A DNA stretch of 64,000 nucleotides from Acanthopleuribacter pedis (GCF_017377855.1 NZ_JAFREP010000035.1:39437-103436); one strand, 5' to 3'. Positions 54,702-64,000 are shown, numbered from the stretch's first letter. Notes: a model not told the origin generated them from the letters alone. Made by a program: numbers and translations.

Positions 54702-54750
54702 AGCCGGTCTTTTGCTGCGAAGCGGCAAAGATCGGCTTTTCTTTATTTTG
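54702..54750 (+). terminator. Probable terminator of the phosphatase gene
   Basis: AGCCGGTCTTTTGCTGC pairs imperfectly with GCGGCAAAGATCGGCT and is followed by TTTTCTTTATTTT. Confidence 0.75.
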
Positions 54751-55009
54751 TTGCGTTTCGTTTTATGAATCGCTGGAGAAGCCTTGTAAATGGTTTGTTT
54801 TGAGCAGTTTTTCCAGAAGAAACGAAGGCCGGTGGTGGGGCGTTTCCCCGCCGGTTTTGCCGCTTCTCCGCCTTGGTTTTTTGGGAAAAATGCCGTGGTC
54901 GGTCTTTTTTTGCTGGTTTCACGCCGGGCTTTTTTGCTATTTTGATGGGCAACATCAGGTACTTAACCACCAGGGCATTCATTCCCCCACTTCCCCCAAG
55001 GAGACGAAC

Positions 55010-55642
55010 ATGAATGTTACCTGGAAATCCCCAACCATCTTTTTGGTCGCCCTGTTGAGCTTCCCCCTGCTCGGCTTCGGCGAATTCAGTGCAAACCTCG
55101 GTGTCACGCCCGACTACGTTTGGCGTGGCGAATCACAAACCGACGAAGAACCCGCCCTTCAAGGCGGCTTAGATTACGCGTTTACCAACGGCCTCTACGT
55201 GGGTACGTGGGCGTCCAACGTCAAATTCGGTGACGAGCGCGATGTGGAAATCGACCTCTACGGCGGTTTCGGCACCGAGTTCGAATCCGGCCTAAGTTTG
55301 GACGTCGGCCACATCAGTTACGTCTTCCCCGACGGTGACGATGTGGACGAAGCCTACCTCGGTCTTGGATTTAAGATCTTTGAAGCCAAGTACTACTACG
55401 ACTACGACAATGAGAACAGCTACCTTGACGGCAGTTTGAGTTTCGATCTGCCCAAGGGGTTCGGCCTCGGCCTGCACGCCGGCTTATTCGACTTTGACCA
55501 AGGTGAAGACCGCAACGACTACAAACTTGCGGTCTCTAAATCCATGTGGTCGCTCGACTTCGAATTGGGTTACACCGACACCGATTGGGATTCCAATATC
55601 CACGACGGTCGGGTCACCTTTTTGATTAGCAAAACCTGGTGA
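55010..55642 (+). CDS. Outer-membrane barrel protein, Gcw_chp (TIGR02001) family
   Basis: A 210-residue protein: signal peptide (WKSPTIFLVALLSFPLLGFG) then short amphipathic strands ending in a terminal aromatic (ISKTW). The start of the mature protein, ANLGVTPDYVWRGESQTDEE, and the strand pattern GGLDYAFTNGLYVGTWASNV are hallmarks of the Gcw_chp family, whose function is not established. The start is ATG 55010, seven bases after AAGGAG. The open frame continues upstream, but those codons hold the SD. It is a single-gene unit between its own terminator and that of the phosphatase gene. Confidence 0.88.
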   Translation: MNVTWKSPTIFLVALLSFPLLGFGEFSANLGVTPDYVWRGESQTDEEPALQGGLDYAFTNGLYVGTWASNVKFGDERDVEIDLYGGFGTEFESGLSLDVGHISYVFPDGDDVDEAYLGLGFKIFEAKYYYDYDNENSYLDGSLSFDLPKGFGLGLHAGLFDFDQGEDRNDYKLAVSKSMWSLDFELGYTDTDWDSNIHDGRVTFLISKTW

Positions 55643-55708
55643 ATCCCTGTTTGCGCCGCCTGAACCACGGGCCGCGCCGCATCGGAACGGTTGATGAACC
55701 ACCCATGC

Positions 55709-55740
55709 GAGGTGGAACCCCGGCGGGTTCCACCTCTTTG
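55709..55740 (+). terminator. Rho-independent terminator of the Gcw_chp gene
   Basis: GAGGTGGAACC and GGTTCCACCTC, a perfect 11-base stem with a short loop, then TTTGTCTT. Confidence 0.85.
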
Positions 55741-55901
55741 TCTTGGATGCCTATTGGGTAAATAAAGCCTTCACATTAATCGGGAGAAATCAGAAAATAG
55801 CCACTTTGTTGATGAAGTGTAAATGAATAAGTGTCTGATATTATGAATCGGGCTAGCTTATCTACTGTTGATGGGTGGTTCTTCTTTTTCCGAGGTCGCT
55901 T

Positions 55902-56504
55902 ATGGCATCCGCTGACGATCCCGCCGCGCGCCGGTCCCCGCCGGCACAAAGCCAATCCGAACCCCATGATTTGGATGAATGGTTCGTGTTGGTATACAAC
56001 GACTTGCGTTGCTCCGCCCGTTTTTATTTGCAGCAGCGTGGCGCTGATTTGTCCCTACAACCCACCGCTTTGGTCCACGAGGTTTACGAGATCCTTCACG
56101 GTGAAACCGGTTTGGTTTTTGAGAGTCGGCTGCATTTCTTTCGTTGCGCCAGGCTGATGATGCGGCGGTTTATCGTTCACTATGCTCGGCGAAAGTTGGC
56201 GCAAAAACGGGGCGGCGGTTTGACCCACCATACCCTTGATGAATCCCGTCGGCTGGGGTCGGCGGCTTGGTCGCCCGAACAGTTGTTGTGCCTCGCCGAT
56301 GCGCTCGAAACCCTGCGCGCCTGTGATCCGCGACGCTGTCGCATTGCCGAATTGCGTTTTTATCTGGGGTTGACCCATGACGAGATTGCCCTGGTCTTGG
56401 GCTGTTCCGCCCGATCCGTCCGCAGGGAATGGCAGACCGCGCAACTTTGGTTGGCCCGTGAACTGCGCGGGGTCGCCGCGCCCGCCGTGGGACGGTTGGC
56501 CTAA
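55902..56504 (+). CDS. ECF-family sigma factor
   Basis: A 200-residue sigma factor. Region 2 (about 18-85) has LQQRGADLSLQPTALVHEVY and ESRLHFFRCARLMMRRFIVH. Region 4 (about 130-185) has IAELRFYLGLTHDEIALVLG and SARSVRREWQTAQLWLAREL. It is of the same broad group as the 47300-47923 protein but distant from it. The start is ATG 55902 after GAGG. Its TAA overlaps the kinase ATG by one base (TAATG), so sigma and kinase are co-translated. No anti-sigma factor is present. Confidence 0.88.
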   Translation: MASADDPAARRSPPAQSQSEPHDLDEWFVLVYNDLRCSARFYLQQRGADLSLQPTALVHEVYEILHGETGLVFESRLHFFRCARLMMRRFIVHYARRKLAQKRGGGLTHHTLDESRRLGSAAWSPEQLLCLADALETLRACDPRRCRIAELRFYLGLTHDEIALVLGCSARSVRREWQTAQLWLARELRGVAAPAVGRLA

Positions 56505-59269
56505 TGACGTCTGATCGCTGGCGGCAAATCGCCGCGATGCTTGAAGAAGCGCGCTCATTGCCGACCGCCGCCCGAGCGGCCTTTCTTCAGGAGGCCTGTG
56601 GCAGCGATGCCGACCTGCGCCATGAGGTCGATTCCCTGTTGAATGTGGATGAGGCCGCGCTTGCCCTGCTGGAGCAACCCTTTATGGAAGCGCCGGATTT
56701 GGTCGGAAAACGTTTTGGGGCCTATCGCCTGGTGCGGGAACTGGGACGTGGCGGCATGGGGACGGTTTACCTCGCCGAGCAGGATGAACCCCATGTTCGG
56801 CGGGTTGCGATCAAATTGGTGAACACCAGTCGTCCCAGCGCCATGCAACAACAGCGCTTTGCCCTGGAGCAGGAAATTCTGGGACGCTTGAACCACTCGG
56901 CCATTGCCAAACTGTACCAGTCCGGCCTGGTTGCCAATGGACCGGCTTACTTTGTGATGGAGTACATTGAAGGGGCGCCGATCACCGATTATTGCGACCA
57001 GCATCGCTTAAACCTACGCGAGCGCATTGAACTGGTGATGAAGGTCTGCGACGCCGTCGCCCACGTGCACCTCAAGGGTGTGGTTCATCGTGATTTAAAA
57101 CCCTCCAACATTTTGGTTCAATCCGAGGGCGAGGCGGCTCAGCCCAAAATTATCGACTTCGGGATCGCCAAGGACGCCTTGGGCCGCGAGGACCTGACCC
57201 GAGAAGGCGCCGCCCCGGGAACCCTTCGCTACATGAGCCCGGAGCAGGCCGGGCTCAGTGGTCCCGACGGTCTGGCCGTCGGCTGCGATTTTCGCACCGA
57301 TGTGTACGCCTTGGGTGTGGTGCTTTACGAGTTGTTGGTCGGGAAACCGCCGCTAACCTGGCCAAAGGGAAGTGGTTACGCGGAGGTGGTGCGTTTGATT
57401 TGCGAGGAAACGCCACTTTTTGCCGACGAGGCGTGGCGGCGATCGCCAACGGCGGAGCGCGAAGCATTGGCGCGGCGGCGCGGTGGGTCGTCCCGTGCGA
57501 TCCGGGCACGGCTCGGCGGCGATCTGCGCTGGATTTTGGCGCGGGCCCTGGCTAAACGGCCGGAGGATCGTTACCCATCGCCGCGCGATTTTTCCCGCGA
57601 TCTCCAGCGCTTGCTCCACGACCTGCCCGTTGAGGCGCGACGGCCCCATCTCGGTTACATCCTCGGCAAGTTCGTCAAAAGGCACCTCGCCGCCGCCGGT
57701 GCCCTGGGCGCCGTCGCCGCGCTCGTGCCCGTGTTTGTGCTGATGCTGCTGTTTCAGCAACAGCAAACCGCCCTGGAGCGGGATCGTGCCCACCGCGAAC
57801 GAGATTCGGCCGAGGCCGTCACCGAGTTTTTGGTTCGTTTGTTCCACGCCAAGGATCCCTACAAAAAACATGAGGGCGAACGGTCCGTCACCGATTTGCT
57901 GCAAACGGCCGGGGATCAAATGAACCGCGAACTCGAGAGCCGACCCCACCTGCGCAGCCGTCTCTTGGGAACCATGGGCCGGGTGTACCATCATCTCGGT
58001 CAGGTCGATGAAGGGCGTACCCGCCTGGAGCAAGCACTCGAGGATCGCGCGGCCCTTGCCGAAACCGCGCCGGAAGTGTTGGCCGGGAACCTACGTTACC
58101 TCGCGCAGCTTGACCAAGAAACCGGACGGTACCAACAAGCCGAGGCCGGCTACCGGGAAGCGGCCAACCTGTTGGCGACCCATTTTGGAAGGGATCACCT
58201 GGGTTACCTTGAGGTGCGCAACCTGATCGGCCACCTTCAATTCGAGCAAGGCTTGTACGAACAGGCAGAGCCCTTGCTGGTGGAAACCCTCGCCGCCTTG
58301 CGCGACGCCCCCAGGGTTGACGACCTCCAAATTGGGCGAACCCTCAACAACCTCGCCGTGCTTAAGCAACGTCAGGGCAAATTTGACCAAGCGGAGGTTT
58401 ACTTTCGCGACTCCCTCGCGATTCATTCTAAGGCCTACGGTGCTTCTCATCCCCTGATCGCGGTGTTGCGCAACAACCTGGCCGCGATCCATTTCCAGCG
58501 CGGCGAATACGGGCCGGCCGAGGCCCATTACCGCGCTTCGCTTGAGATTAAGGTACAACGGCTTGGCTGGGATCATCCCAGCATTGCCAACAGCCTAAAT
58601 AATTTGGCAGTGCTGCATCAGGAACAGGGGCGGTGGGCGCTGGCGGTTTCCGAATTGTGCCGCGCGATTCATATTCGTGAGCAACACACGGAACAGGTGA
58701 CGCTTACCTTGGCCCAGGGGTATATCAACCTCGGCCGCAACCAAACGCTGCTCGGCCAAACCGATGATGCACGCGCCTCTCTGAACCTGGCTCACGCGAT
58801 GATCACCACGGCTTTTGGTACCGATCATCCCCAAATTCCCTTTGTGCTTAACAACCTCGCCCGCAATGAGGTTGAGGCCGGTTTTGTGGCACGGGCCGAG
58901 GCGCTTTTCCGCGCCGGTATCCAGCACAGCCTTAACCACCAACGCACCAGCGAATACTTGACCGCTGTTTTGGTGGCCGGTTTGGCCGACACACTGAGCC
59001 GGCAGGGGCGTCACGCCGAGGCCCTGTACCAGGCCGAAAGCGCGCTTGGTTTTTTGGCCGACATCGGTCATGAGGACCACTGGATGTTTTTTCAAGTGCA
59101 GACCACACTGGGCGAGGCCTTGGCCGGGCTGGGGCGTTTTGAGGAGGCCGAGCCGGTTTTGCGGGAAGCTTACGCCGGAACGGTTTCGCGGTTCGGCGCG
59201 GATCACTGGAAGACGGGCAAGGCCCGCGCCGCGCTTTCCCGTTTGGAGAACCGCAAGCTCACTTGGTAG
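56504..59269 (+). CDS. Membrane Ser/Thr protein kinase with long TPR domain
   Basis: A 921-residue receptor-like kinase. It has the family N-terminus (SDRWRQIAAMLEEARSLP), then a kinase domain about 70-365 with LGRGGMGTVYLAE, VAIKLV, VVHRDLKPSNILV, IIDFGIAK and GTLRYMSPEQAG. A membrane helix at about 396-417 (GAVAALVPVFVLMLLF) leads to some 480 residues with about ten TPR units of the kinesin-light-chain style (LNNLAVLKQRQGKFDQAEVY, RNNLAAIHFQRGEYGPAEAH, NSLNNLAVLHQEQGRWALA). The kinase is cytoplasmic and the TPR superhelix periplasmic. It likely controls the sigma factor encoded just upstream. It is the closest intact relative in the window of the decayed gene at 39471-40575. Confidence 0.93.
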   Translation: MTSDRWRQIAAMLEEARSLPTAARAAFLQEACGSDADLRHEVDSLLNVDEAALALLEQPFMEAPDLVGKRFGAYRLVRELGRGGMGTVYLAEQDEPHVRRVAIKLVNTSRPSAMQQQRFALEQEILGRLNHSAIAKLYQSGLVANGPAYFVMEYIEGAPITDYCDQHRLNLRERIELVMKVCDAVAHVHLKGVVHRDLKPSNILVQSEGEAAQPKIIDFGIAKDALGREDLTREGAAPGTLRYMSPEQAGLSGPDGLAVGCDFRTDVYALGVVLYELLVGKPPLTWPKGSGYAEVVRLICEETPLFADEAWRRSPTAEREALARRRGGSSRAIRARLGGDLRWILARALAKRPEDRYPSPRDFSRDLQRLLHDLPVEARRPHLGYILGKFVKRHLAAAGALGAVAALVPVFVLMLLFQQQQTALERDRAHRERDSAEAVTEFLVRLFHAKDPYKKHEGERSVTDLLQTAGDQMNRELESRPHLRSRLLGTMGRVYHHLGQVDEGRTRLEQALEDRAALAETAPEVLAGNLRYLAQLDQETGRYQQAEAGYREAANLLATHFGRDHLGYLEVRNLIGHLQFEQGLYEQAEPLLVETLAALRDAPRVDDLQIGRTLNNLAVLKQRQGKFDQAEVYFRDSLAIHSKAYGASHPLIAVLRNNLAAIHFQRGEYGPAEAHYRASLEIKVQRLGWDHPSIANSLNNLAVLHQEQGRWALAVSELCRAIHIREQHTEQVTLTLAQGYINLGRNQTLLGQTDDARASLNLAHAMITTAFGTDHPQIPFVLNNLARNEVEAGFVARAEALFRAGIQHSLNHQRTSEYLTAVLVAGLADTLSRQGRHAEALYQAESALGFLADIGHEDHWMFFQVQTTLGEALAGLGRFEEAEPVLREAYAGTVSRFGADHWKTGKARAALSRLENRKLTW

Positions 59270-59436
59270 GCCGGCTTGTGGTGTTTCCGCCGTGGTGCTT
59301 TTAGGATGCGCGCGGTTTTTGCCATTTTTTTGGCCGCTTCCTGCCCGCGAATACCCAGTTGAGATAAGGCTGTTTTGCCAGGCCCTTTTGCGGTGCCTGG
59401 TAACGGTTCCACTTTTTACCTGATGAGGGATTTACC

Positions 59437-61491
59437 ATGATGAAGTTTTCGTTCGGATGGATGTTGGTCTTATGTCTGTCCTTCTCGTTTGATGTCGATG
59501 CGCGTTCGCCCAAAATCGACCCCGCTGTTTATGACGCTTTTGCCGACGAGATCGCGGCTTTTCGAAACAAGCGGCCGAGCCCCAAAGAAGCCGGTTTGCG
59601 TGTCATCATCCACCTCGACCCCATGGGGCGTTTGCTTGCCAAGGATGTGGGCCGCGAGGAAGACGGTTCGCTGGACCTGCTTGCCGAGGACGTCTTTGAG
59701 GCGCAATCCTCCTTGATCGACGACCTGCAACAACAGGGCGTGCCGGCGCGGCGCACCAAAAACGGCGAAACGGCTTTTGCCGTGGAATTGATGCTGACTT
59801 ACCAGTACGCCTTTGCCGCCACCGTTTCCGATATCGCGCTATTGGAAGAGGTCGCCGATCATGACGCCGTGACCCGGGTGGTGGTTGACAACCTGAATCA
59901 TGCCCATACCGCGGAGGGGCGCGCCTTGACCGGTGCGACCCGTGCTTCCGCCCAAGGTTTCAATGGTGCCGGCATTGGGGTCGCCGTCATCGATTCCCAT
60001 TTTGACCTGCTTCACCCTGAAATGGGTGGCTCGACCACCTTGCCCAACAGGGTTTTTGCCGGGGGAACCAATTTTGACAGGATCGGCGCAAGCATCCATT
60101 CGCAATTTGATGAAGATTGTGTTCACGGGACGGCGGTCGCATCCATTGTGCGGCGTTATGCGCGCGGTGTGGACCTCTACGGCGTGGTGGTGTTGCCCAA
60201 TGCGTGGGACAGCGTCGTGGCCGAGGCGATTAACTGGTGTGTCACCAATCGCAACGGGTTAAACGGCGGCGATCCCATTCGCATCATCAACATGTCCCTT
60301 GGGGGCGGCAAGTTCGAGGGGGCTTGTAACTTCGGGGTCATGCATTCCGCCGCCGGTACCGCGCTGAGCCGCGGCATCATTGTGATTGCCTCCTCCGGGA
60401 ACAGCGGCTGGAGCGATAGCATGGGGGCGCCTGCTTGCTCCAGCAACGTTATTTCGGTTGGTTCAAGCTGGGATGCAACTGATGCGGCCTACACCCCGTT
60501 CATGCCCGCCTTCTGTAGCGACAGTGAGCGCCGTGTCGATGAACGCGCATGTTATTCGAATACTTCGCCGGTTTTGGATGTCTACGCCCCCGCCGAGTCG
60601 GTTGTGTGCGCGTCTTGTGGTGGTGGTACCGCGGCTTTTGGGGGAACTTCTTCTGCTTCTCCCGCCACCGCCGGCATGATCGCGCAATTACTGAGCGCCA
60701 AACCCAATCTGATCGGCGCCCAAACCTTGGTGCGCAATTTGTTGCGGGAAACCGGCCGACCCGTTTTAGGGGATTCGTCTGGTCGCCGTATCGATATCGG
60801 CGATGCGGTGGCGTCTTGCGCGCCGCGACCCACGGGCATGACTGCCTGGTGGCCGCTCGGCGACCTAGTGCCCGGCATCCCCACCGTCAGCGATCTTGCC
60901 GGTACCAACAACATCGGCACCAAAATCAACGGCCTTCCGGGAACCACGGGTCGGGTCGGTTGGGGCGACACATTTAACGGGTTGAATCAATACATCCGGG
61001 TGTCGCACCATGGCGATCTCAATTTGGGCACCGGTGATTTCACTATTTCGGCGTGGATTCGCACCAGCCGTGAAAATCAAGTGATTGTAACCAAGCGCAA
61101 CAGCTCGGACAGCCGCGGTTATTTATTGATGTTCTACAACGGTCGTTTGCTGTTGCAGATGGCCGACCATGTGCGCGGCCCCGCCAATTTCCAGGCGCCG
61201 GTGATTCCCGAGTTGTTGGACGATACCTGGCGGTTTGTGGCGGTGACCGTGGATCGCGATGCAACCCATGGTGGGCGGATGTATGTTGATGATGAGCTGG
61301 TGTTTACCTTTAACCCGACCAGCCGTCGGGGGAGTTTGGATACCGGCGATCATTTTTACATCGGTCGCCAGGATGGGCTCGGTGCTTATTACCAAGGGGT
61401 GATGGATGAGTTGACGCTCTACAAACGCGCCTTGTCCGCCCAGGAAGTTGCCGCCGAATTCTACGCGGGTTATTTGGGGAAATGCCGTTAA
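59437..61491 (+). CDS. Secreted subtilisin-like protease (S8) with C-terminal LamG domain
   Basis: A 684-residue precursor. The signal peptide ends near DVDARS (about residue 24). A propeptide-like region (about 30-150) precedes the S8 catalytic domain with Asp186 in VAVIDSHFD, His230 in CVHGTAVASIV, and Ser405 in FGGTSSASPATAGM. From about 470 onward a laminin-G/concanavalin-like domain (TAWWPLGD, FNGLNQYIRV, FTISAWIRTS, WRFVAVTVDRD, MDELTLYKRALSAQEVAAEF) probably binds glycans or cell-surface material. The start is ATG 59437, with a second ATG three bases on. It is a single-gene transcript with its own terminator. Confidence 0.93.
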   Translation: MMKFSFGWMLVLCLSFSFDVDARSPKIDPAVYDAFADEIAAFRNKRPSPKEAGLRVIIHLDPMGRLLAKDVGREEDGSLDLLAEDVFEAQSSLIDDLQQQGVPARRTKNGETAFAVELMLTYQYAFAATVSDIALLEEVADHDAVTRVVVDNLNHAHTAEGRALTGATRASAQGFNGAGIGVAVIDSHFDLLHPEMGGSTTLPNRVFAGGTNFDRIGASIHSQFDEDCVHGTAVASIVRRYARGVDLYGVVVLPNAWDSVVAEAINWCVTNRNGLNGGDPIRIINMSLGGGKFEGACNFGVMHSAAGTALSRGIIVIASSGNSGWSDSMGAPACSSNVISVGSSWDATDAAYTPFMPAFCSDSERRVDERACYSNTSPVLDVYAPAESVVCASCGGGTAAFGGTSSASPATAGMIAQLLSAKPNLIGAQTLVRNLLRETGRPVLGDSSGRRIDIGDAVASCAPRPTGMTAWWPLGDLVPGIPTVSDLAGTNNIGTKINGLPGTTGRVGWGDTFNGLNQYIRVSHHGDLNLGTGDFTISAWIRTSRENQVIVTKRNSSDSRGYLLMFYNGRLLLQMADHVRGPANFQAPVIPELLDDTWRFVAVTVDRDATHGGRMYVDDELVFTFNPTSRRGSLDTGDHFYIGRQDGLGAYYQGVMDELTLYKRALSAQEVAAEFYAGYLGKCR

Positions 61492-61510
61492 GGGCGGTTC
61501 AGAAATGCGA

Positions 61511-61537
61511 AAAGGCAGCCGTGAGGCTGCCTTTTTT
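61511..61537 (+). terminator. Rho-independent terminator of the subtilase gene
   Basis: AAAGGCAGCC and GGCTGCCTTT around GTGA, followed by six T in total. Confidence 0.92.
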
Positions 61538-61578
61538 AGCGCGGCGGAAAACCCGCCGTGAACCCCGCGGGGTTTGTC

Positions 61579-61971
61579 TTAGTAGACGGTGCTGCGCTTC
61601 ACGTTGATTTCTTTGGCTTCCAGGTTACCGTTGCCGTCGCCCCATACCTGAACCACGATGTGAACGTACTCGGTTTGCAAGGAGTAGTTACCGCCGGTGC
61701 GACGGTTCATCACGATGGTCACGGTGAACGCTTGGTGATCGCCGGTAGGTGCCATGATGTAGTAGACGGGGTCTACGGTGATTTGGCTCAGGTTGTGGCC
61801 TTCGTCCAGGCACGTGCGGTAGTTGCTCAACACAAGGTTGTCGTTGTTGAGTGCTTGGCGCAATTCTGGGTAATCAACCAGTTGGTTTTCTTGTGCGAAA
61901 GCACCAAAAGAAACGGAGGCGATCAGGGCGAAAGTGGCAATTTTGAAAAGATTTTTTGAATTCATGAACAT
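61579..61971 (-). CDS. Small secreted protein of unknown function
   Basis: A 130-residue precursor with a clear signal peptide (KNLFKIATFALIASVSFGAFAQ) and a mature domain of about 100 residues that I do not recognise. It has an N-terminal helix-like part (DYPELRQALNNDNLVLSNYR) and then alternating beta-type sequence (FTVTIVMNRR, YVHIVVQVWGDGNGNLEAKE). A single Cys is near residue 54. The start is ATG 61971, six bases after AGGAG. It is convergent with the subtilase gene. A substrate or inhibitor relation is possible but has no support in the sequence. Confidence 0.75.
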   Translation of the reverse strand: MFMNSKNLFKIATFALIASVSFGAFAQENQLVDYPELRQALNNDNLVLSNYRTCLDEGHNLSQITVDPVYYIMAPTGDHQAFTVTIVMNRRTGGNYSLQTEYVHIVVQVWGDGNGNLEAKEINVKRSTVY

Positions 61972-63069
61972 AGCATTCTCCTAATGAAGCGTGTGAAATT
62001 GATAAACGATGCTTGATGGGGTCTTTTGGAAGCAGGGTTGAATAGTCGTGCGAAAACCATTCATCCGGCAGGGACAAGGTGCTTTCCCATTTGATCTGGA
62101 AACGCCTTCGTGTTGGGTATGAATGAATGAGCCCAAAAAGGCGCCGTCGGAATCCGTTTCGCTAGGGTTTGGTGCACCTTGCGATATGATGGTTGTGACC
62201 CATGGTGGCCGCCCGTACGCGATCCGCGTTTTAACATAAGATGCGGTGGCCGTTGAAAGGTCGTTTTTGTTTGGGGAGGTGTCGCGCGGATAGTATCGAG
62301 ATCAAGCCTTGAGCATACTAGCGTTTCAAGGCTGTTCGCGCCGCGTCACGGGGATAAGGTATTGCAGTTGCGATGCCGGCTTTGCCGGCCGTCGGTTGCT
62401 CTGTAACACCTCTGTAACACCTAAATGAAACTGGTCAGATGAGTGCTGGTTCATTTCCGAAAAAACGAGAAAGGGCGCTTGTCTGCCAAGTGCTCGCTGC
62501 CCGAAAGTACGTGTGTTAAGAAAATGTGAATGTAAAGAATATTTCTCCGAAAGCAAAAGGCTGTACGGCAGCCCGTTGGTGTGCGGGCTCACATTTTGAT
62601 GTGTTAATTGGGAAAAAATAAATAATTGTTGTGATTATCTCTGTTTTTGAGTGTGAATCATGCCTGCCATGAGCCTCGGGGCTAAAAAGAGAATGTCTCC
62701 GAGGTGGTGCGGCAACACTTAGGACCCGGGGGGCTTCCCCAGAGTTCTTGTCTTTCTTTTACAAAGGCTGTTCCTTGCCGTTGTCTGCTTTGCCATCGAA
62801 AGAGGTTTATCCCGAGCGCCAAGGCCGGCTCATCGATTTTTCGGCAATCAGTACAGATACCCAGATTGGACCCGCTGTTTCGGCATTTTTGCCTGTTGGA
62901 CAAGGGCTGTCTCGCACCTTTGTTACGCTCAGTTGGCTGCTTTTAATGGGCTGTTACTTTTTGATTAGAGCCGACCTTTTGCCGGTATCAACCGGTAAAC
63001 CTTCATCATCGGCGTATTGTCGACGTTCTCCGTTTTGACGTTTTCACCCTTCACATGAGAGGTAATCCG
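61972..63069. other. Intergenic region before the RHS-like gene
   Basis: About 1.1 kb without a convincing gene. CTCTGTAACACCT occurs twice in tandem at 62400-62421. Short frames at 62704-63038 have no SD or recognisable product. The 62610-62660 stretch is AT-rich. Confidence 0.4.
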
Positions 63070-64000
63070 ATGCAACGAACCGCTTTTCTTCAGACCTGCA
63101 TCCTTGCCCTTAACGTCCTTTCTTTTTTTCCCTTACACGCATTCCAAGAAGCCGTGGTGACCCGCGTCGCCGCGCGCGAGTTACCCACCCAGCGGGAGGA
63201 GATCGAGCCGCTTTCATCCGATGCCGACCAAATCGGGTTGCGTACCGAGATTCCCTACACCCACATCAACGAGTTCACCGGCAAACACAACATCACCCTG
63301 GAAGCCGTCGGCGTTCCCGGCCTGAGCCTGACCCCGATCTACAAAACACCGGAGGAACCCTACTGCCGCAACAGCTCCGACTTTCAGCTTTGCCAACTCT
63401 CCGGTACGCCCGACAGCCATAACCTCGGCCTCGGCTGGAGTTTTAACCTGGGTTACATCGTCGCCCGTAACCGCGTGATCAGTAGCGCTTTTGCTGATTG
63501 GGAACGGGTCCGTTTTGTCGACTCGGCCGGGAACGCCGCGGTTTTCGGTCGCGACGCTTTGTTCCAAAAGGGGCCTTTCGACGGTGGTGCACGGGACGCT
63601 TGCGACACTTTCGGCTGTCTGCCCGAGCAGGCCGATGTGCATTTCATCGATCGGAACTTGCGCCGCATCACGCGGCAATGGCGCGACGACGGCACGTTGC
63701 TCCAGGGTTTTTCCCAAAGTAATTATTACCTCAAAGAACCCAACGGCCAGGTTACCGAGTTTTTGGCGCAACGGCGTGTTACCGATGAAGCCAATCGTTC
63801 GGCCGTGCGCTTTTACCCGATTCGCATTACCCAACCCAACGGCCGTTTCCTGACCGTGACTTATGTCGGTGGGTTGGATGCCGACGGGACGGTTCCCGAG
63901 CCGGCGCGCATCGCCTCGCTGGTCGACCAAGACGGGCGTCGCCTCGTCATTGATTACCACGGACCCGAAAGCGCCTACCAAGGCCTGCCGGAAAAAGTCG
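63070..64000 (+). CDS. RHS/YD-repeat-like secreted protein, N-terminal part (cut by window edge)
   Basis: 310 codons are open to the right edge. The ATG at 63070 follows GAGAGG. The signal peptide (RTAFLQTCILALNVLSFFPL) ends near HAFQE. The visible part has the features of an RHS N-terminal region: HNLGLGWSFNLGYIV, a cysteine-bearing insert (CDTFGCLPEQ), YYLKEPNGQVTEF, ITQPNGRFLTVTYVGG and IASLVDQDGRRLVIDYHG. The last two are the pattern that normally leads into tandem YD repeats. Full-length proteins of this class run to 1500-3000 residues and may carry a C-terminal toxin or adhesin; that part lies outside the window. The tip domain cannot be predicted from here. Confidence 0.82.
   Translation, partial: MQRTAFLQTCILALNVLSFFPLHAFQEAVVTRVAARELPTQREEIEPLSSDADQIGLRTEIPYTHINEFTGKHNITLEAVGVPGLSLTPIYKTPEEPYCRNSSDFQLCQLSGTPDSHNLGLGWSFNLGYIVARNRVISSAFADWERVRFVDSAGNAAVFGRDALFQKGPFDGGARDACDTFGCLPEQADVHFIDRNLRRITRQWRDDGTLLQGFSQSNYYLKEPNGQVTEFLAQRRVTDEANRSAVRFYPIRITQPNGRFLTVTYVGGLDADGTVPEPARIASLVDQDGRRLVIDYHGPESAYQGLPEKV

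Noticed and set aside
63214..63981. 255-codon minus-strand open frame
   Set aside because: Antisense to the RHS-like gene, which has SD, signal peptide and RHS-type motifs.

Overview
The window reads as a chromosomal segment of a Gram-negative bacterium with a large genome and mid-to-high GC. The Gram-negative call rests on a TonB-dependent receptor, an outer-membrane barrel protein and many exported enzymes. ECF-sigma/Ser-Thr-kinase-TPR gene pairs, NRPS/PKS, several secreted proteases and serine hydrolases, and frequent TTG/GTG starts after strong GGAGG sites together suggest an Acidobacteriota (Holophagae/Acanthopleuribacter-like) or myxobacteria-like organism. This is an inference; there is no rRNA or tRNA gene in the window to test it.

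Layout. 1-3832 (-): 5' part of a hybrid NRPS-PKS (C-A-T-KS) whose adenylation code reads as serine; it runs off the left edge. 4625-7708 (-): YdiJ-type FAD/FeS D-2-hydroxyglutarate dehydrogenase. 8100-10036 (+): serB-serA operon for serine synthesis. 10793-12856 (+): TonB-dependent receptor. 13703-17250 (-): two paralogous secreted serine hydrolases that share promoter, SD hairpin and TTG start; one ends in a run of 25 Asp. 18163-21360 (+): M4 metalloprotease. 21669-28440 (+): single-chain, eukaryote-like acetyl-CoA carboxylase followed by fabD, the first steps of fatty-acid synthesis. 28954-32378 (-): secreted unknown protein, then an HscC-type Hsp70 and an overlapping partner gene. 32906-34161: cupin and LysR, convergent.

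32.5-40.6 kb is an accessory zone. It has two MITE-like elements with 5-bp target duplications, two 134-bp near-identical repeats that end in a terminator, an AT-richer membrane LRR protein, a short-peptide/beta-propeller gene pair, and a decayed kinase/sigma locus. 40839-44646 (-): tandem class-C beta-lactamase-fold hydrolases. 45293-47015 (-): glycosyltransferase and PAP2 phosphatase. 47300-52056 (+): sigma, kinase-TPR and J-like membrane protein. 52.06-53.54 kb: no convincing gene, but strong palindromes and a 60-bp tandem repeat. 53542-55642 (+): PP2C/SpoIIE-type phosphatase and Gcw_chp barrel protein. 55902-59269 (+): second sigma/kinase-TPR pair. 59437-61491 (+): subtilase with a LamG domain. 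61579-61971 (-): small secreted protein. 63070-64000 (+): start of an RHS/YD-like protein cut by the right edge.

Themes: central metabolism (serine, fatty acids) sits among regulatory kinase modules and exported hydrolases. Several families of small palindromic repeats occupy the intergenic space.
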